This document shows, one piece after another, positions 5,418 through 7,030 of a DNA stretch of 7,030 nucleotides; positions within the stretch are counted from its first letter, which is position 1; every line of letters begins with the position of its first letter. Under the pieces are notes generated by a model. That model had not been told where the DNA came from. It did no database searches and saw only the letters and a list, made by a program, of their open reading frames with translations. A program made the position numbers and the translations under genes. Source of the stretch: Nitrososphaerales archaeon TH5893 (GTDB lineage Archaea > Thermoproteota > Nitrososphaeria > Nitrososphaerales > Nitrososphaeraceae); NCBI GenBank assembly GCA_014523685.1, contig JAATVT010000069.1:1-7030 (forward strand), written 5' to 3'.

Positions 5418-7030
5418 ATGTCTGTCAATGAGAACGTACCCAAGGTTCAGAGGGCTCTAGTTTTACAGGGTGGTGGTGCGCTGGGGGCATACGAAGCTGG
5501 CGTGCTTAATATACTAACTAGGAATCTGAGAATGGAAGATAAAGAAAATGGAGAAAAGAACAGATTGCTCTTCGATGTCATCGCAGGGACATCAATAGGC
5601 GCGATGAATGGTGCAATATTGGTAAGTCAATATTTGGAGACTAAAAGTTGGGATAAAGCATCGGAAGAACTTGAAAAATTTTGGACAGACCAACTATCTA
5701 TAAAATCTCTTGATATTGGTGAATTGAATAAGCCTTGGTATGACGAATGGGTGAAGAAAAATCCAACAGCTGCCTCTGAAGAGGCTGCCAGGAGGTACTA
5801 TTCGGTTAAAAAATTGCTTCTGAATCAAGTGCAAAATAATATGTATTACCGTCTAGAGTATATTAAAGACGACAGGTTTTTTGATACACTACACGTTCAC
5901 ACTCAAGATCCATCCTCTTGCTTTAACAATGACTGGCTCTTGCACAGCAACAAGCCACTACGAGAAAGTATAGAGAAATATGCCAGATTTCCAATATTAA
6001 CTGATTTCAAGAACAAGCAGCCTCGATTGCTTGTGTGTAGTGTGGATGTCGCCGAAGGGGTAACAGTAACCTTTGATAGCTATCCTAAGGCAGATGGCTC
6101 TAGAAAGTCAGAGTATGGTAATTACAATAATGAAAGTGGATATGAAAATGTGATTGACTACAGTGATGGCGTCACTATAGATCATATTATGGCGAGCGGT
6201 ACATTACCAGAATTCTATAATCATGCAGAAGTGTCTATACATACATCAGATAAACAAAAGACTCACCTTCGTTACTTTTGGGATGGAGGATTACTTAGCA
6301 GTACACCGCTAAGAGAACTTTTGCATGCCCATCAAGAATATTGGAAAGACGTAGAAAATATAAATGAAATTCCAGAGCTGGATGTGTATATAGTAAATGT
6401 GCATCCCTCTAAGATCGACATTGGTAGGATTCCCACGGACCATAATGGGGTTAAAGACAGACAAAATGATATAACATACGCTGATAGAAATTCACGTTAC
6501 GACGAGAACATAACACGCTTAATAGGTGATTATGCTAGTTTTGTCACCGAAATGAAGGATCTTCTTGAAGAGGCTATCTGTAAAGTTAATGATAAAGACG
6601 ATAAAGATGTCTTAAAGAGAAAACTTAATGATATTTTAGTAACAAAAACCTCTAATAAGGGTAGAAAATATGAAGCAAGAAATTATGAGGATCTTATAAG
6701 GGGACGATTTAAGTTGAACAAGGTAATACGGATCGAGCGTACAAATTATATTAATAGCATCTATGGTAAAACAGGTGATCTAACATTTGAAACAATACAT
6801 AAACTAATAAAAGAGGGAGAATGTGATGCGTGGTTCTCACTTATTCAGCAACTTACTGAAGATATACGAGCAAGTACTGACGCTGTCCATATTCGAGATA
6901 GTTTATTAAATAAATGGAATCAAGTCATCAAGATCTTGAGAGATAATGACTACGACTACGAAGCTAATAATTCTCATATACACCGTGAACTAACCAAATT
7001 TATTGGCCAAATTAAGAAGAATAAAGAAAT
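5418..7030 (+). CDS. Patatin-like acyl hydrolase, 3'-truncated by the window edge
   Basis: A serine acyl hydrolase of the patatin family, which cleaves acyl esters with a Ser-Asp dyad. The first 537 residues are visible and the frame is still open at the edge. The oxyanion-hole loop is QGGGALGAYEAGVL (17-30), the nucleophile is S59 in GTSIGAMNG, and the catalytic Asp is D289 in WDGGLLSSTPL. The ASGTLPEFY block (259-267) before it is also typical. No signal peptide or membrane segment is seen, so it is probably cytosolic. After the core, from about residue 340, there are nearly 200 further residues, charged and probably helical, that I cannot assign. An in-frame TAG at 5367-5369 with no earlier ATG supports the start at 5418. 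Substrate is unknown: archaeal membranes are mainly ether lipids, so fatty acyl esters, imported lipids or polyhydroxyalkanoate are alternatives to phospholipid. No defence partner genes are visible beside it, though the right flank is cut off. Confidence 0.93.
   Translation, partial: MSVNENVPKVQRALVLQGGGALGAYEAGVLNILTRNLRMEDKENGEKNRLLFDVIAGTSIGAMNGAILVSQYLETKSWDKASEELEKFWTDQLSIKSLDIGELNKPWYDEWVKKNPTAASEEAARRYYSVKKLLLNQVQNNMYYRLEYIKDDRFFDTLHVHTQDPSSCFNNDWLLHSNKPLRESIEKYARFPILTDFKNKQPRLLVCSVDVAEGVTVTFDSYPKADGSRKSEYGNYNNESGYENVIDYSDGVTIDHIMASGTLPEFYNHAEVSIHTSDKQKTHLRYFWDGGLLSSTPLRELLHAHQEYWKDVENINEIPELDVYIVNVHPSKIDIGRIPTDHNGVKDRQNDITYADRNSRYDENITRLIGDYASFVTEMKDLLEEAICKVNDKDDKDVLKRKLNDILVTKTSNKGRKYEARNYEDLIRGRFKLNKVIRIERTNYINSIYGKTGDLTFETIHKLIKEGECDAWFSLIQQLTEDIRASTDAVHIRDSLLNKWNQVIKILRDNDYDYEANNSHIHRELTKFIGQIKKNKE

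Noticed and set aside
5418..7030. Patatin as the effector of a CBASS-type antiphage system
   Set aside because: No CD-NTase, ubiquitin-like or other defence gene is adjacent on the visible side, and the upstream neighbours are a secreted protein and a zinc ribbon. The unseen right flank could change this.

Overview
The window looks like AT-rich chromosomal DNA from an archaeon, most likely an ammonia-oxidising Thaumarchaeote (Nitrososphaeria). The evidence is a family-D DNA polymerase large subunit (an archaeal enzyme), archaeal TATA-like boxes close to start codons, no convincing Shine-Dalgarno sites, and an archaeal-type serine hydroxymethyltransferase. The low GC content by eye, together with a small secreted Asn/Thr-rich protein and a patatin, would fit a Nitrosocosmicus-like lineage. 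That last placement is inference and was not tested by any search.

Layout: (1) positions 2-2509, plus strand: the 3' three quarters of the PolD large subunit gene (DP2), whose 5' end lies outside the window. (2) 2510-2645: a short spacer between convergent genes, with a possible terminator hairpin. (3) 2646-3971, minus strand: complete glyA. (4) 3972-4268: a divergent promoter region, with a TATA-like element for glyA and two for the next gene. (5) 4269-4406, plus: a 45-residue CxxC-CxxC zinc-ribbon protein of the DUF5679 type. (6) 4407-4757: 351 bases with no gene, holding a pyrimidine-rich tract, several palindromes and a promoter. (7) 4758-5267, plus: a 169-residue secreted protein with an internal duplication. 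(8) 5268-5417: a spacer with a perfect 10-bp hairpin. (9) 5418-7030, plus: a patatin-like acyl hydrolase that runs off the right edge (537 codons visible).

The left half is housekeeping: replication (DP2) and one-carbon/glycine metabolism (GlyA). The right half is less well characterised: a small predicted zinc protein, a predicted exported and possibly glycosylated repeat protein, and a long patatin. Nothing shows that these three act together. They share a strand, but spacers of 351 and 150 bases, with apparent promoters and terminators, suggest separate transcription units. I see no tRNA, rRNA, CRISPR, insertion sequence, attachment site or defence-island partner (for example no CD-NTase beside the patatin), and no clear sign of a new multi-gene system. 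The points most worth following up are the patatin and its long C-terminal extension, the duplicated secreted protein, and the perfect hairpin between them.
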